Both the position numbers and the translations under genes were made by a program. The notes below the pieces were generated by a model. That model saw nothing but the letters and a program-made list of their open reading frames with translations, searched no databases and had not been told where the DNA came from. From assembly GCA_902557145.1 (NCBI GenBank), contig CACDYZ010000001.1, positions 62,001-126,000 on the forward strand: a stretch of 64,000 nucleotides of DNA, written 5' to 3'. Shown in pieces: positions 27,835 to 37,470 of this stretch. Every line of letters starts with the position of its first letter. Positions within the stretch are counted from its first letter, which is position 1. The DNA comes from an uncultured Alphaproteobacteria bacterium. GTDB taxonomy: Bacteria; Pseudomonadota; Alphaproteobacteria; HIMB59.

Positions 27835-27856
27835 GGAGGGGGCTTTTGCCCCTTCC
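27835..27856 (+). terminator. Intercistronic stem-loop after the binding-protein gene
   Basis: A 9-bp G/C-rich stem (27835-27843 with 27848-27856, one G-T pair) and a TTTT loop lie between the binding-protein and first ATPase genes. There is no U-tract after it, so it more likely acts as an mRNA-stabilising or attenuating hairpin than as a full terminator, consistent with higher synthesis of binding protein than of membrane components. Confidence 0.65.
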
Positions 27857-27877
27857 TAAATATGGAAAAAATTTAAA

Positions 27878-28702
27878 ATGAGTGAACAAAATAATTCTGA
27901 AAATATCCTTGAAATTAAAAATATAGAAGTCGTATACGACGACGTTATCCTTGCAGTTAGTGATGTATCTTTAGATGTCCCAAAAGGTAGTATTGTTGCA
28001 CTACTTGGTGGTAATGGTGCAGGTAAAAGCACCACTCTTAAATCTGTTTCTACGATGTTAGCTTCTGAAAGAGGCAAGGTTACAAAAGGATCAATTACCT
28101 ATGATGGTGAAAGAGTAGAAAAATTAAATCCCAGTGACATGGTTAATTTAGGCCTTGTTCAAGTACTTGAAGGAAGAAGATGTTTTGGACATTTAACAGT
28201 TGAGGAAAATGTGATCAGTGGAGCGTATACTAGAAAGTTATCTAAATCTGAAATTAAATCTGAATTAGAGAGAATGTATGCTTACTTTCCAAGACTCAAA
28301 GAAAGAAGAAAAAGTCAGGCGGGGTTTACATCTGGTGGAGAACAACAAATGATTGCAGTTGCAAGAGCTATGATGGCCAAACCTAAAATGCTTTTACTTG
28401 ATGAGCCGTCAATGGGTTTAGCCCCTCAACTTGTGGAAGAAATATTTAATATCGTAAAAGAACTAAATGAAAAAGAAGGTGTAAGTATTTTACTGGCTGA
28501 GCAAAATACAAATATAGCATTAAGAAACTCTGATTACGGGTACATCATTGAAACTGGTCAAGTTATGTTAGATGGATCTGCAAAATCTCTTTTGAATGAT
28601 GATAAAGTAAAAGAATTTTATTTAGGAATATCATCTGAAGGTAGAAAAAACTTTAGAGACGTTTTAAAAGAAAGTAAAAAAAATAAAGGTTTAGCGACAT
28701 GA
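27878..28702 (+). CDS. livF: ABC importer ATPase, LivF type
   Basis: A 274-residue ABC ATPase with Walker A GGNGAGKST, signature TSGGEQQMIA, Walker B MLLLDEPS and H-loop region LLAEQNTN. The QVLEGRRCFGHLTVEENV and AEQN patterns are LivF-like. It follows the binding protein after the stem-loop and overlaps the second ATPase by 4 bases (ATGA). One of two NBDs energising the importer at the cytoplasmic face. Confidence 0.92.
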   Translation: MSEQNNSENILEIKNIEVVYDDVILAVSDVSLDVPKGSIVALLGGNGAGKSTTLKSVSTMLASERGKVTKGSITYDGERVEKLNPSDMVNLGLVQVLEGRRCFGHLTVEENVISGAYTRKLSKSEIKSELERMYAYFPRLKERRKSQAGFTSGGEQQMIAVARAMMAKPKMLLLDEPSMGLAPQLVEEIFNIVKELNEKEGVSILLAEQNTNIALRNSDYGYIIETGQVMLDGSAKSLLNDDKVKEFYLGISSEGRKNFRDVLKESKKNKGLAT

Positions 28703-29505
28703 GCACAATTGAGGAAAGAAAATTTAAAATTGGGGATCCAATACTGGAAGTTAATAACATTTCTTTAAGCTTTGGTGGTGTTAACGCAATAACAGATACT
28801 TCATTCAACGTTCTTGAACATGAGGTAAGAGCCATAATTGGTCCGAATGGAGCAGGTAAAAGCTCTATGCTAAATTGTATCAATGGTATTTACAAACCTC
28901 AAAAGGGATCCATAGCTTTCAAAGGAGATACTCTAAGTAAAATTACTCCTAACATTATTGCGCAAATGGGCATCTCAAGAACATTTCAGAATTTGGCCCT
29001 TTTTAAAAGAATGTCAGCTATTGATAATATTTTAGTCGGAAGAAAGCTTCACTCAAAAGCAAATTTTATGGATGTTGCTTTACAATTACCTAAAGCTAGA
29101 AAAGAAGAGAAAGTAAATTTAAAAAAATGTGAAGAGATAGTTGAGTTTTTAGAAATAGAAAAAATTAAAGACACTCCAGTTGGTAAACTTCCTTATGGAC
29201 TGCAAAAAAGAGTAGAGTTGGGTAGAGCACTTGCTACTGAAGCTTCTCTTCTTCTTTTAGATGAACCAATGGCTGGAATGAATGTCGAAGAAAAAAGAGA
29301 AATGTGCAGGTTCATTTTAGAGGTAAATGAAGAGTATGGCACAACAATGGTTTTAATTGAACACGATATGGGAGTTGTAATGGATATTTCTGATAGAGTA
29401 GTTGTTTTAGACTACGGAAAAATAATTGGTGATGGGCCTCCAGAAGAGGTAAGAACTAATCAAAATGTTATTGATGCGTATTTAGGAGTTTCACATGGGG
29501 AGTGA
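28699..29505 (+). CDS. livG: ABC importer ATPase, LivG type
   Basis: A 268-residue ABC ATPase: Walker A GPNGAGKSSM, ISRTFQNLALFKRMSAIDN, signature region LPYGLQKRVELGRAL, Walker B LLLLDEPMAGMN and switch His in LIEHDMGVVMDI. The RTFQN and EHDM patterns are typical of LivG. The gene starts inside the livF stop and overlaps the permease start by 11 bases. Partner of the LivF-like subunit. Confidence 0.92.
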   Translation: MSTIEERKFKIGDPILEVNNISLSFGGVNAITDTSFNVLEHEVRAIIGPNGAGKSSMLNCINGIYKPQKGSIAFKGDTLSKITPNIIAQMGISRTFQNLALFKRMSAIDNILVGRKLHSKANFMDVALQLPKARKEEKVNLKKCEEIVEFLEIEKIKDTPVGKLPYGLQKRVELGRALATEASLLLLDEPMAGMNVEEKREMCRFILEVNEEYGTTMVLIEHDMGVVMDISDRVVVLDYGKIIGDGPPEEVRTNQNVIDAYLGVSHGE

Positions 29506-30400
29506 AATATTATTCTTTTTTGAAGTTGTAGTTGGTGGACTATTAGCCGGTACGATGTACTCATTAGTAGCACTTGGTTTTGTATTAATTTATAAAGCAT
29601 CTGCAACATTTAACTTTGCTCAGGGGGCTATGGTTTTCTTTGCTGTTTTATCTTTTGTAGGTTTTATGGAGTTAGGACTTCCATTTTTCCTTGCTTTCAT
29701 AGTTACAATTGGACTTATGGTCATCGTCGGCCTAAGTACAGAAAGATTAGTTATAAGACCTTTAATGAATCAAAGCGAGGATACATTATTAATGGCAACC
29801 ATAGGACTGGGATATGTCCTTGAGGGATTAGCTCAAGCAGCCTGGGGTGTTGAGGTTAGGAGATTAGATTTAGGTATTCCTGATTTCCCTATAATGTTCA
29901 TAGCTGACGCTATTGGTATATTCATTAGTGCGCTTGATTTAACAGCAGGTGCTGTTGCAGCGTTCATGGTTATTTCTCTGGCCGTACTCTTCACACAGAC
30001 AAAAATTGGTTTAGGCTTAAGAGCTGTGGCAGATGATCCTGGAGCAGCTAGCTCAATAGGTATCCCTTTAAAGCACATCATGCTTTTGGTTTGGTCTGCT
30101 GCTGGAGTTGTGGCACTTGTTGCAGGTTGTTTATGGGGCGCAAGAGCAGGAGTGCAATTTGCCTTAGTTGATTTAGCTTTAAAAGCTTTACCAGTTCTTA
30201 TTATAGGTGGATTTTCATCAATACCCGGAGCAATTGTTGGAGGGCTTATTATAGGTTCAACTGAGAAGGTGCTTGAAGTTTATATTGGACCATTTTTTGG
30301 CGGCGCCATTGAAGGTTGGGCACCATACGTTCTTGCAGTTTTCTTTCTCTTAAAAAGGCCCGAGGGCTTGTTTGGTGAAAAGATTATTAGGAGAGTTTAA
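29495..30400 (+). CDS. livH: ABC importer permease, LivH type
   Basis: A 301-residue polytopic inner-membrane permease of the branched-chain amino acid importer family, with about eight membrane segments. Family blocks: GTMYSLVALGFVLIYKAS at the N-terminus, LGLRAVADDPGAASSIGI, and the C-terminal GGFSSIPGAIVGGLIIG coupling region. The stop overlaps the next permease ATG by one base (TAATG). Confidence 0.92.
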   Translation: MGSEILFFFEVVVGGLLAGTMYSLVALGFVLIYKASATFNFAQGAMVFFAVLSFVGFMELGLPFFLAFIVTIGLMVIVGLSTERLVIRPLMNQSEDTLLMATIGLGYVLEGLAQAAWGVEVRRLDLGIPDFPIMFIADAIGIFISALDLTAGAVAAFMVISLAVLFTQTKIGLGLRAVADDPGAASSIGIPLKHIMLLVWSAAGVVALVAGCLWGARAGVQFALVDLALKALPVLIIGGFSSIPGAIVGGLIIGSTEKVLEVYIGPFFGGAIEGWAPYVLAVFFLLKRPEGLFGEKIIRRV

Positions 30401-31428
30401 TGTCAACATCAATTAAAACATATTCAAAAAGTGATTATATAAATTTTTCCGTATTAATGGTTTTAGGATTTTTAGTAATTCCAATGACAGTTAATTCAGA
30501 TTATTGGTTTACGTCAATATTAATTCCTTGGCTTTGTCTTGCATTGGCTACAATAGGTCAGCAGGTAATTATGGGTTACACTGGTCAGTTGGCATTAGGA
30601 GCGGCAGGTTTTATGGCTGCAGGTGCATTTGCATGCTTTAATTTAATTCTAAGAGTTGATGGTCTTCCATTCTTTGGAGCTTTAGCTATTTCAGGATTAA
30701 TCGCAGCTGCAATTGGTATTGTCTTTGGATTACCGAGTTTAAGAATTAGAGGAATTTACTTAATGGTTGCTACTTTGGCTTCCCAATTTTTTATCATATG
30801 GGTAATTGATAAATTTGGTTGGTTTAAAAATTACGACTCCTCAGGTATTATTACTGCTCAAGATATCGTAATTTTTGGAAGACCTTATACCTCTCCCGTT
30901 GATATGTATCTCGTCATTCTCGTTGTTGTCACAGTCATGACAGTATTAGCGATCAATATGGCAAGAGGAAGTACAGGAAGAAATTGGATGGCTGTTCGAG
31001 ACATGGACGTCGCAGCAGAGTCAATGGGTGTATCATTACTTAAAACTAAATTACAAGCTTTTGCTATAAGTTCATTCTTTTGTGGTGTAGCTGGAGCTTT
31101 ATTTGCATTTACTTATTTGAAATCATTAGAACCTGTCGCCTTTGATATAAAATTATCTTTTAAAATTTTATTTATGTGTATTCTTGGAGGTCTTGGAACA
31201 ATCAACGGAGCATTTATAGGTGCCGGTTTCATTTTGTTATTTCCAGTCTTACTAAATTACCTTGGTAATAATGTTTTTCATGGTGCGATTGATGCAACTA
31301 TTATTTCTGCGATGGAGCAAGTTGTCTTTGGCGTATTGATGATTGTATTTATGATCTATGAACCGCTAGGTATGGCTAGATTGTGGGAAAATACAAAGCA
31401 AAGACTTTTCAAAAAAAAAGATAAATAG
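30400..31428 (+). CDS. livM: ABC importer permease, LivM type
   Basis: A 342-residue permease, last gene of the importer operon. Visible: NYW-type start region, MGYTGQLALGAAGFMAAGAF, LRIRGIYLMVATLASQF, GRNWMAVRDMDVAAESMGV and GGLGTINGAFIGAGF. These are LivM family blocks, with about nine or ten membrane segments and a short basic tail. It forms the transmembrane heterodimer with the LivH-like protein. Confidence 0.92.
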   Translation: MSTSIKTYSKSDYINFSVLMVLGFLVIPMTVNSDYWFTSILIPWLCLALATIGQQVIMGYTGQLALGAAGFMAAGAFACFNLILRVDGLPFFGALAISGLIAAAIGIVFGLPSLRIRGIYLMVATLASQFFIIWVIDKFGWFKNYDSSGIITAQDIVIFGRPYTSPVDMYLVILVVVTVMTVLAINMARGSTGRNWMAVRDMDVAAESMGVSLLKTKLQAFAISSFFCGVAGALFAFTYLKSLEPVAFDIKLSFKILFMCILGGLGTINGAFIGAGFILLFPVLLNYLGNNVFHGAIDATIISAMEQVVFGVLMIVFMIYEPLGMARLWENTKQRLFKKKDK

Positions 31429-31458
31429 TTCTCATGATATTTGAGATTAGAGTTCAGT

Positions 31459-31542
31459 ATGAATAGGAATTTAAAAATTATCTTAGCCCTGTGTGTTGGA
31501 GTAGGTCTGGGCTTACTCATGGACAACAATTTTCTAATATAA
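31459..31542 (+). CDS. Possible 27-residue hydrophobic peptide
   Basis: A short ATG-to-TAA frame (MNRNLKIILALCVGVGLGLL then MDNNFLI) that reads as a basic start, one membrane helix and a short polar tail. It lies between livM and a 41-residue frame, with one base between the two stops/starts. No clear Shine-Dalgarno. It could be a small membrane protein or leader peptide for the pnt genes; I do not recognise it. Confidence 0.35.
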   Translation: MNRNLKIILALCVGVGLGLLMDNNFLI

Positions 31543-31543
31543 A

Positions 31544-31669
31544 ATGAAAAACGTTGATAATGTTAACTTTTTAAAGCATTTTAATCCCATCATAGGAACA
31601 GTCGTAAACTTAGTGACATTTAAAAATATTATTGATAAACAGTTACCCCTTAAGGAACTCAAAAGATGA
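31544..31669 (+). CDS. Possible 41-residue protein coupled to pntAA
   Basis: A short frame starting MKNVDNVNFLKHFNPIIG and ending LPLKELKR. Its TGA overlaps the pntAA ATG (ATGA), the same junction type used by true gene pairs in this window, which supports translation. In many alphaproteobacteria a small gene (often an aa3-oxidase subunit IV-like protein) precedes pntAA, but I see no clear match to that family. The function is unknown. Confidence 0.4.
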   Translation: MKNVDNVNFLKHFNPIIGTVVNLVTFKNIIDKQLPLKELKR

Positions 31670-32781
31670 TCATTGGAACTATAAAAGAAAAAAAGAAATT
31701 TGAAAATAGAGTTGCTATGAGCCCCGATGAAGCAAAATCGTATATTAAATCTGGGCATCAGGTTTTAATAGAGAAAGGAGCTGGAGCCTTATCAGGTTTC
31801 ACTGATAAATCCTACAAGGAAGCGGGTGCTACGATCTCAACTTCTAAAGAAATATTAAAAACTTCAGATATACTCATTAAAATAAATTGTCCTTCACCTG
31901 ATGAGTCAAGATTGATTAATAACAAATCAATGGTTGTCTCTCAAATTAGTATTCAAAATAATCAAGATAGTATTAAAATTTTAAATTCAAGAAAAGTATC
32001 CGCTTTTGCATTAGAGCTTGTTCCAAGAATTACACGAGCCCAAGATATGGATATATTATCATCACAAGCAAACCTAGCAGGTTACCATTCAGTTATTGAT
32101 GCAGCCCAAGAATATAACAGAGTTCTTCCTTTGTTTATGACAGCCGCTGGTAAAGTAACTCCTGCAAATGTTTTGGTTATTGGTGCTGGAGTTGCAGGAT
32201 TACAAGCTATTGCTACAGCTAAACGTTTAGGAGCTATAGTTTATGCAACTGATGTCAGGATAGCTTCAAAAGAACAAGTAGAGAGCCTTGGTGGAAAATT
32301 TGTCATGGTTGAAGATGAAGAGTCTAAAAATGCTGAAACTAAAGGTGGGTATGCAAAGCAAATGAGTGCAGAGTATCAAAAAAAACAAGAAGCTTTATTA
32401 GCTGATACTCTTAAAACTATGGATATTGTTATATGCACAGCACAAATTCCTGGAAGAAAAGCACCACTTATTTTAAAAAAGGAAATGCTTGAAAATATGC
32501 AAAATGGATCAGTGATTGTTGATTTAGCAGTTGAATCCGGCGGTAATTGTGAGTTTAGTCAAGTGGGAAAAGTGGTATCAAAAAATGGCCTTAAAATTGT
32601 GGGCCATGCTAATGTGCCAGGCAGAGTAGCAAATAATGCATCAAGTTTGTTTTCAAAAAATATTTCTAACTTTTTAAAATTAATGAACTTTGAAGATAAA
32701 AAGAAATCTATGATTAACAAAAGCGATGAAATTATTAAAGCTACGATGATTTGCTCAGCTGGAAAGATTTTAATTAAATAA
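31666..32781 (+). CDS. pntAA: NAD(P) transhydrogenase subunit alpha part 1
   Basis: A 371-residue soluble NAD(H)-binding domain (dI) of the proton-translocating transhydrogenase, which reduces NADP+ with NADH using the proton gradient. Visible: LVPRITRAQDMDILSSQANL (the RQD-type loop), nucleotide-binding VIGAGVAGLQAIATAKRLGA, and GHANVPGRVANNAS. Alphaproteobacterial split form: pntAA, pntAB and pntB are separate and consecutive. The start overlaps the small upstream frame. Confidence 0.95.
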   Translation: MIIGTIKEKKKFENRVAMSPDEAKSYIKSGHQVLIEKGAGALSGFTDKSYKEAGATISTSKEILKTSDILIKINCPSPDESRLINNKSMVVSQISIQNNQDSIKILNSRKVSAFALELVPRITRAQDMDILSSQANLAGYHSVIDAAQEYNRVLPLFMTAAGKVTPANVLVIGAGVAGLQAIATAKRLGAIVYATDVRIASKEQVESLGGKFVMVEDEESKNAETKGGYAKQMSAEYQKKQEALLADTLKTMDIVICTAQIPGRKAPLILKKEMLENMQNGSVIVDLAVESGGNCEFSQVGKVVSKNGLKIVGHANVPGRVANNASSLFSKNISNFLKLMNFEDKKKSMINKSDEIIKATMICSAGKILIK

Positions 32782-32790
32782 GGAGAGAGA

Positions 32791-33180
32791 ATGTCAGAAA
32801 TTTCAAATCAATTAGAAAATTTATCATTTAAAGCACAACAAATAGCTGATGAAGCAAGTCAGCTAGCATCAAATGTTGTTGAAACATCCGGTGGTCACAG
32901 TGATTTTATTATATTCGGTATAACAGTTTTAATATTGGCTTGTTTTGTTGGATATTATGTTGTGTGGTCAGTTACCCCAGCTCTTCATAGTCCTTTGATG
33001 GGAGTTACTAACGCTATTTCATCTGTAATAATTGTAGGTGCACTTTTAGCTGCGGGCCCTATCGATAGCACAATATCCAAATATTTTGGTTTAGTCGCTG
33101 TAGGTTTAGCAGCGGTTAATATCTTTGGAGGCTTTGTTGTAACTAACAGAATGCTTTCAATGTTTAAAAAGAAACAATAG
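32791..33180 (+). CDS. pntAB: NAD(P) transhydrogenase subunit alpha part 2
   Basis: A 129-residue membrane subunit with an N-terminal polar tail (1-45) and three to four helices: [40 protein letters not shown], and [20 protein letters not shown]. This is the dIIa membrane part of transhydrogenase. A GGAGAG ribosome-binding site precedes the ATG, and pntB follows after 9 bases. Confidence 0.95.
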   Translation: MSEISNQLENLSFKAQQIADEASQLASNVVETSGGHSDFIIFGITVLILACFVGYYVVWSVTPALHSPLMGVTNAISSVIIVGALLAAGPIDSTISKYFGLVAVGLAAVNIFGGFVVTNRMLSMFKKKQ

Positions 33181-33189
33181 GAAAAACAA

Positions 33190-34581
33190 ATGTCAAATCT
33201 ATCTACAGCTGCATATTTAGTTTCTTCAGTATTATTTATTTTATCTTTAAGGGGCTTATCCCATCCCTCAACAGCAAGAAGAGGAAATTTTCTTGGTATT
33301 TTAGGAATGACGATTGCTATTATTACAACCTTAGCTAACCCTGGTGTTTTTAGCTACAAAGAAATAGGTATAGCCTTTTTAATAGGAGGTTTAATTGGTA
33401 CCTCAATCGCAGTAAGAATTCAAATGACTGCTCTACCCCAATTAGTTGCTGCATTTCACAGCCTAGTTGGCTTAGCTGCTGTTTTTGTTGCTGCATCTGC
33501 ATATTATAACCCTAGTGCCTTTAATATCGGTACATTTGGTTCTATTCCAATGGGTAGTTTAATAGAAATGTCAATTGGTACTGCAATTGGAGCTGTAACA
33601 TTTACAGGGTCTATTATCGCTTTTGGAAAACTTCAAGGTTTTGTCTCGGGAAATCCTCTAGTTTTTAAGGGGCAACATTTTTTAAACCTACTTTTAGGTT
33701 TAGGAATTATTGCACTGATTGTAAAATTTTGTATTGACCAAAACCAAGAGTTATTCTGGTTAATCGTTGCTGCTTCGTTTGTTATAGGAGTTCTTTTAAT
33801 TGTGCCTATTGGTGGAGCAGATATGCCAGTGATTGTTTCAATGTTGAATTCATATTCAGGTTGGGCCGCTGCAGGAATTGGTTTCACTCTATCAAATAAC
33901 TTATTAATTATAACTGGAGCTCTCGTAGGATCTTCCGGAGCTATATTGAGTTATATTATGTGTAAGGGAATGAATAGATCATTTTTAAACGTTTTACTTG
34001 GTGGCTTTGGTGGTGAACAAGCTGCAAGTGCTGACGGTGTAAAAGATGATCGCCAGGCCAAACAAGGTAACGCTGCTGATGCAGCTTTTATGATGAAGAA
34101 TAGTCAAAAAATTATTATCGTGCCTGGTTATGGTATGGCAGTTGCCCAAGCTCAACATGCTTTAAGAGAAATGGGTGACTTATTAAAAGCAGCAGGGGCA
34201 GATGTAAGATATGCAATTCATCCTGTTGCAGGAAGAATGCCAGGACATATGAATGTTCTTTTAGCAGAAGCCAATGTTCCTTATGATGAAGTTCTAGAGC
34301 TTGATGAAATTAATAGAGACTTCTCTGAAACTGACGTTGCTTTTGTTATCGGTGCAAATGATGTTACAAATCCTGCAGCTAAAACTGACAAAACAAGTGC
34401 TATATATGGAATGCCTATCTTAGATGTAGAAAATGCTGGACAAGTATTTTTTGTAAAAAGAGGAATGGCAAGTGGTTATGCTGGAGTCCAAAATGAGTTA
34501 TTCTTCAGAGACAACACATTGATGTTATTTGGTGATGCTAAAAAGGTCTGTGAGGATATAATTAAGGGTTTAGAGAATTAG
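33190..34581 (+). CDS. pntB: NAD(P) transhydrogenase subunit beta
   Basis: A 463-residue subunit with a membrane part of about nine helices (1-260) and a C-terminal NADP(H)-binding domain (dIII): [50 protein letters not shown] and [18 protein letters not shown]. It completes a full pntAA-AB-B operon. The end overlaps the convergent rpsU by 4 bases. Confidence 0.96.
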   Translation: MSNLSTAAYLVSSVLFILSLRGLSHPSTARRGNFLGILGMTIAIITTLANPGVFSYKEIGIAFLIGGLIGTSIAVRIQMTALPQLVAAFHSLVGLAAVFVAASAYYNPSAFNIGTFGSIPMGSLIEMSIGTAIGAVTFTGSIIAFGKLQGFVSGNPLVFKGQHFLNLLLGLGIIALIVKFCIDQNQELFWLIVAASFVIGVLLIVPIGGADMPVIVSMLNSYSGWAAAGIGFTLSNNLLIITGALVGSSGAILSYIMCKGMNRSFLNVLLGGFGGEQAASADGVKDDRQAKQGNAADAAFMMKNSQKIIIVPGYGMAVAQAQHALREMGDLLKAAGADVRYAIHPVAGRMPGHMNVLLAEANVPYDEVLELDEINRDFSETDVAFVIGANDVTNPAAKTDKTSAIYGMPILDVENAGQVFFVKRGMASGYAGVQNELFFRDNTLMLFGDAKKVCEDIIKGLEN

Positions 34582-34778
34582 TCGAACTTCTTCTTACGCA
34601 TAAGCTTTTTAAATCTCTTAATTGATTCGGCTTTTTCACGAAGTTTTCTCTCCGATGGCTTTTCGTAATTTTTTCTAAGCTTTAGCTCTTTGAAAATACC
34701 TTCTCTTAGAAGCTTTTTCTTGAGCACACGTATAGCTGCCTCAACATTGTTATCTCTAACTTGAACTTCTATTGCCAA
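34578..34778 (-). CDS. rpsU: 30S ribosomal protein S21
   Basis: A 66-residue basic S21: [20 protein letters not shown] at the start, then [20 protein letters not shown] and a lysine-rich tail. Close to the alphaproteobacterial S21 length. It is divergent from coq9 across 37 bp, a common alphaproteobacterial pairing. Confidence 0.95.
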   Translation of the reverse strand: MAIEVQVRDNNVEAAIRVLKKKLLREGIFKELKLRKNYEKPSERKLREKAESIKRFKKLMRKKKFD

Positions 34779-34815
34779 TCTAGTAACCTCATAAGAGCGT
34801 AATTTATATATAATA

Positions 34816-35442
34816 ATGAAGTCAAAGCAAGAAAAATTAGCTAATTTATTTGTTCAGGATGTACCAAAATTTGGTTGGTCAAGAGACACTTTATTGCAGT
34901 GCGCTAAAAAGCAGAGAATTTCAACATCTGTTCTCGCTAAATTGTTCCCTTCTTTTGAGTATGATGTTTTGAAGTTCATAATTGCTCAAAATAACAACAA
35001 AGTTGAGAAAAATTATAACTCTTTTAATAACTCACGTTTAAAAACTAGAGACAAAATTAAAACTATCATGGAGTTAAAATTTGAAAATAACAATCATTTA
35101 AAAAAAGCATTACCCGAAATGCTCAAATTTTTACTTAGACCTGGTAATATTTTTATGTCAATTAAAATGCTTCATGAAAATAGTGATTTTATCTGGAACC
35201 TTTCAGGCGATAAATCAAACGACTTTAGCTACTACTCAAAACGTGGCTTACTATCGACAATTTATTTAGCTACATTAATTTATTGGCTTAATGACAAATC
35301 AGAAAAAGATATAGCAACTAAAAATTTTATTAGTAAATCTGTTGATGGAATAGTTGATGGTGTTTCAAGACTCAAACAATTAAGTTTGCTAAAAGGCTTA
35401 GCTGAAAATTTCATGTCTAGGTATGCCAAAAAGACATCATAA
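34816..35442 (+). CDS. coq9: COQ9-family protein
   Basis: A 208-residue COQ9-like protein. The N-terminus resembles a TetR fold ([18 protein letters not shown]), and the C-terminal half has the COQ9 lipid-binding region ([58 protein letters not shown]). In eukaryotes COQ9 binds ubiquinone intermediates and assists COQ7; a similar role in ubiquinone synthesis is likely. Divergent from rpsU. Confidence 0.9.
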   Translation: MKSKQEKLANLFVQDVPKFGWSRDTLLQCAKKQRISTSVLAKLFPSFEYDVLKFIIAQNNNKVEKNYNSFNNSRLKTRDKIKTIMELKFENNNHLKKALPEMLKFLLRPGNIFMSIKMLHENSDFIWNLSGDKSNDFSYYSKRGLLSTIYLATLIYWLNDKSEKDIATKNFISKSVDGIVDGVSRLKQLSLLKGLAENFMSRYAKKTS

Positions 35443-35536
35443 ATTACTCAGAAAATAATTTAATAAACTCCTAAAAAGTATAAAAATAAATCTCTAATAA
35501 ATTTCATATTTATTTTTATTTACAGAAAGGTACACA

Positions 35537-35968
35537 ATGAAGAAAATTTTTATTACATTAATTTTTTCGATTATTTCATCATTTGCTTTTGCAAATGGCC
35601 ATATGCAGCCAGACTCTTTCGCAGTAACTTTAAAAGTCCCATCTGCAGATGTAGAGAAAGTGGAGGCAATTTTACAAAGCCATCATCAGTTTATGCATGA
35701 TAAACACTCATTATCTGGTGATGATAGGTTAAACTCTTATTCTATTGTTAAAGGTTTTGAGCCAGTAGATATAACTGACCCTTCAAAAGGTGTTACTGAT
35801 AATGTCATTTATTTTTTAAGCGAGCATTATCAAACTCCGATTGGCTTACAACTTCATGGACAAAACTCTGAGACTTGGGAGGATGTACAAGAGTTTAGAT
35901 CGATAATATATCAGTATGCTATCGCTATTGCTTTTCCAGGCGAAGTCATAGCTAAGATGAATCGTTAG
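35537..35968 (+). CDS. Secreted protein of unknown function
   Basis: A 143-residue protein with an N-terminal signal peptide (MKKIFITLIFSIISSFAFAN, cleavage near AFA-NG). The mature part of about 120 residues mixes alpha and beta segments (FAVTLKVPSADVEKVEAILQ, several histidines in SHHQFMHDKH, NVIYFLSEHYQTPIGLQ), which resembles a small ferredoxin-like or antibiotic-monooxygenase-like fold, but I do not recognise the family. Periplasmic location is predicted. It stands alone, followed by an 11-bp inverted repeat. Confidence 0.75.
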   Translation: MKKIFITLIFSIISSFAFANGHMQPDSFAVTLKVPSADVEKVEAILQSHHQFMHDKHSLSGDDRLNSYSIVKGFEPVDITDPSKGVTDNVIYFLSEHYQTPIGLQLHGQNSETWEDVQEFRSIIYQYAIAIAFPGEVIAKMNR

Positions 35969-35983
35969 GAAATTAAAATAATC

Positions 35984-36011
35984 TCTCACGGTCATTCAAT
36001 TGGCCGTGAGA
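35984..36011. terminator. 11-bp stem-loop after the secreted-protein gene
   Basis: An inverted repeat (35984-35994 with 36001-36011, one T-G pair, 6-base loop) starts 15 bases after the secreted protein's stop. It is the most G/C-rich element in the spacer, but the following bases are A-rich rather than T-rich. It is probably a transcript 3' end or processing hairpin. Confidence 0.55.
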
Positions 36012-36071
36012 AAATAAAACCTCTTCAGGAACTATTTAAATACATTATAATACATATCAATTGGAGGATTG

Positions 36072-37460
36072 ATGAGTATTCAAAAAACTATTACACCCAT
36101 AAATAATACTGTTTATCTAGAGAGAGAATTAGCCTCTGATAGTCAAATAAATTCAGTTATAGAAAAAGGATCAACCGGTTTTGAAATTTGGAAAAAAACG
36201 TCAATTGACGATCGAATTAGCATTGTAAATAAATTTATTGATAACTTAATTGATCTTAAAGATGAAATATCCAAGGAAATTTGTTGGCAGATAGGTAGAC
36301 CTATATCTCAATGTGCTGGTGAACTTAGAGGTTTTGAGGAGCGTTCAAGACATATGGTAGACATTGCGAAAGAGTCTTTACAAAATCTTCCTGCTACTCA
36401 AAATGATGAATTTGACAATTATATTTACAAATCACCTCTTGGAATAATATTTGTTATGGCACCTTGGAACTATCCAATTATCACTGCAACAAATACAATT
36501 GTTCCAGCAATAATTTCAGGCAATAGTCTAATTTTGAAACATTCATCCCAAACACCTAGATGTGCAGAATTAATTTTTAATGCTTTTGAAAATACTGGAA
36601 TTCCTGAAGGTGTTTTTCAATTTATTCACACAGATCATAAAGCATGTGAAAAAATAATTTCAGACTCTAGAATTGCTCATGTTGTTTTTACAGGTTCTGT
36701 TAGAGGAGGGCAGGAGGTAAAAAAATACATAGGCACAAGATTTATAAACGCAGGTCTTGAATTAGGAGGAAAAGATCCTGCCTATGTCAGGGCAGATGCA
36801 GATATAAATCATGCTATTGAAAATCTTGCTGATGGGGCCCTATTTAATTCTGGCCAGTCTTGTTGTGGAATTGAAAGAATCTATGTTGATAAAAAAATTT
36901 ATAAAGAATTTATAGATGGCTTCAAAAGTATTACTGAAAATTATAATTTGAATGATCCTTCAAAATCAGACACAAACTTAGGCCCAGTGGTAAGGCAATC
37001 AGCTGCTGATTTTATTAGAACACAAATGAAAGAAGCAGAGAGTGAAGGAGCAAAACGTCTTATTGAGGAGAGCAAATTTACTATATCTAAAGAAGATAAT
37101 TGTTATGTCTGCCCCCAAGTCATGGTTGATGTAAATCATCATATGAGATTTATGATGGAGGAGACCTTCGGTCCTGCTGTTGGAATAATGCCTGTGAATG
37201 ACGAAGAGGAAGCAAAAAATTTGATGAATGATAGCCCATATGGTTTAACAGCATCTGTCTGGACAAAAGATACTGAATTCGCAAAAGATTTTGGTAAATT
37301 AATTGAAACAGGAACTTTTTTTATGAATAGGTGTGATTATTTAGATCCTGCCCTCGCATGGACTGGTGTAAAAGATACAGGTATTGGCTGCTCATTGTCT
37401 ACACTTGCTTTTGATCAATTTACAAGACCGCAAAGTTTCCACATTAGAAAGGTTATTTAA
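36072..37460 (+). CDS. NAD(P)-dependent aldehyde dehydrogenase
   Basis: A 462-residue aldehyde dehydrogenase that oxidises an aldehyde to a carboxylate. Visible: APWNYPIITATN cofactor/oxyanion block, FTGSVRGG nucleotide site, catalytic Glu in ELGGKDP, and catalytic Cys in FNSGQSCCG, then EETFGPAVGI. The ATG at 36072 is chosen over the TTG one codon earlier because GGAGG (36063-36067) is better spaced. The iron alcohol dehydrogenase follows after 10 bases, so the two could oxidise an alcohol to an acid in sequence. The substrate is unknown. Confidence 0.9.
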   Translation: MSIQKTITPINNTVYLERELASDSQINSVIEKGSTGFEIWKKTSIDDRISIVNKFIDNLIDLKDEISKEICWQIGRPISQCAGELRGFEERSRHMVDIAKESLQNLPATQNDEFDNYIYKSPLGIIFVMAPWNYPIITATNTIVPAIISGNSLILKHSSQTPRCAELIFNAFENTGIPEGVFQFIHTDHKACEKIISDSRIAHVVFTGSVRGGQEVKKYIGTRFINAGLELGGKDPAYVRADADINHAIENLADGALFNSGQSCCGIERIYVDKKIYKEFIDGFKSITENYNLNDPSKSDTNLGPVVRQSAADFIRTQMKEAESEGAKRLIEESKFTISKEDNCYVCPQVMVDVNHHMRFMMEETFGPAVGIMPVNDEEEAKNLMNDSPYGLTASVWTKDTEFAKDFGKLIETGTFFMNRCDYLDPALAWTGVKDTGIGCSLSTLAFDQFTRPQSFHIRKVI

Positions 37461-37470
37461 AACTTTAAAA

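Noticed and set aside
35984..36011. Classical Rho-independent terminator
   Set aside because: The stem is good but followed by A-rich rather than T-rich sequence on the plus strand, so it is reported as a hairpin with reduced confidence.
37384..37470. Upstream extension of the iron alcohol dehydrogenase
   Set aside because: The segment lies inside the aldehyde dehydrogenase gene and does not match the family start; ATG 37471 gives a normal N-terminus.
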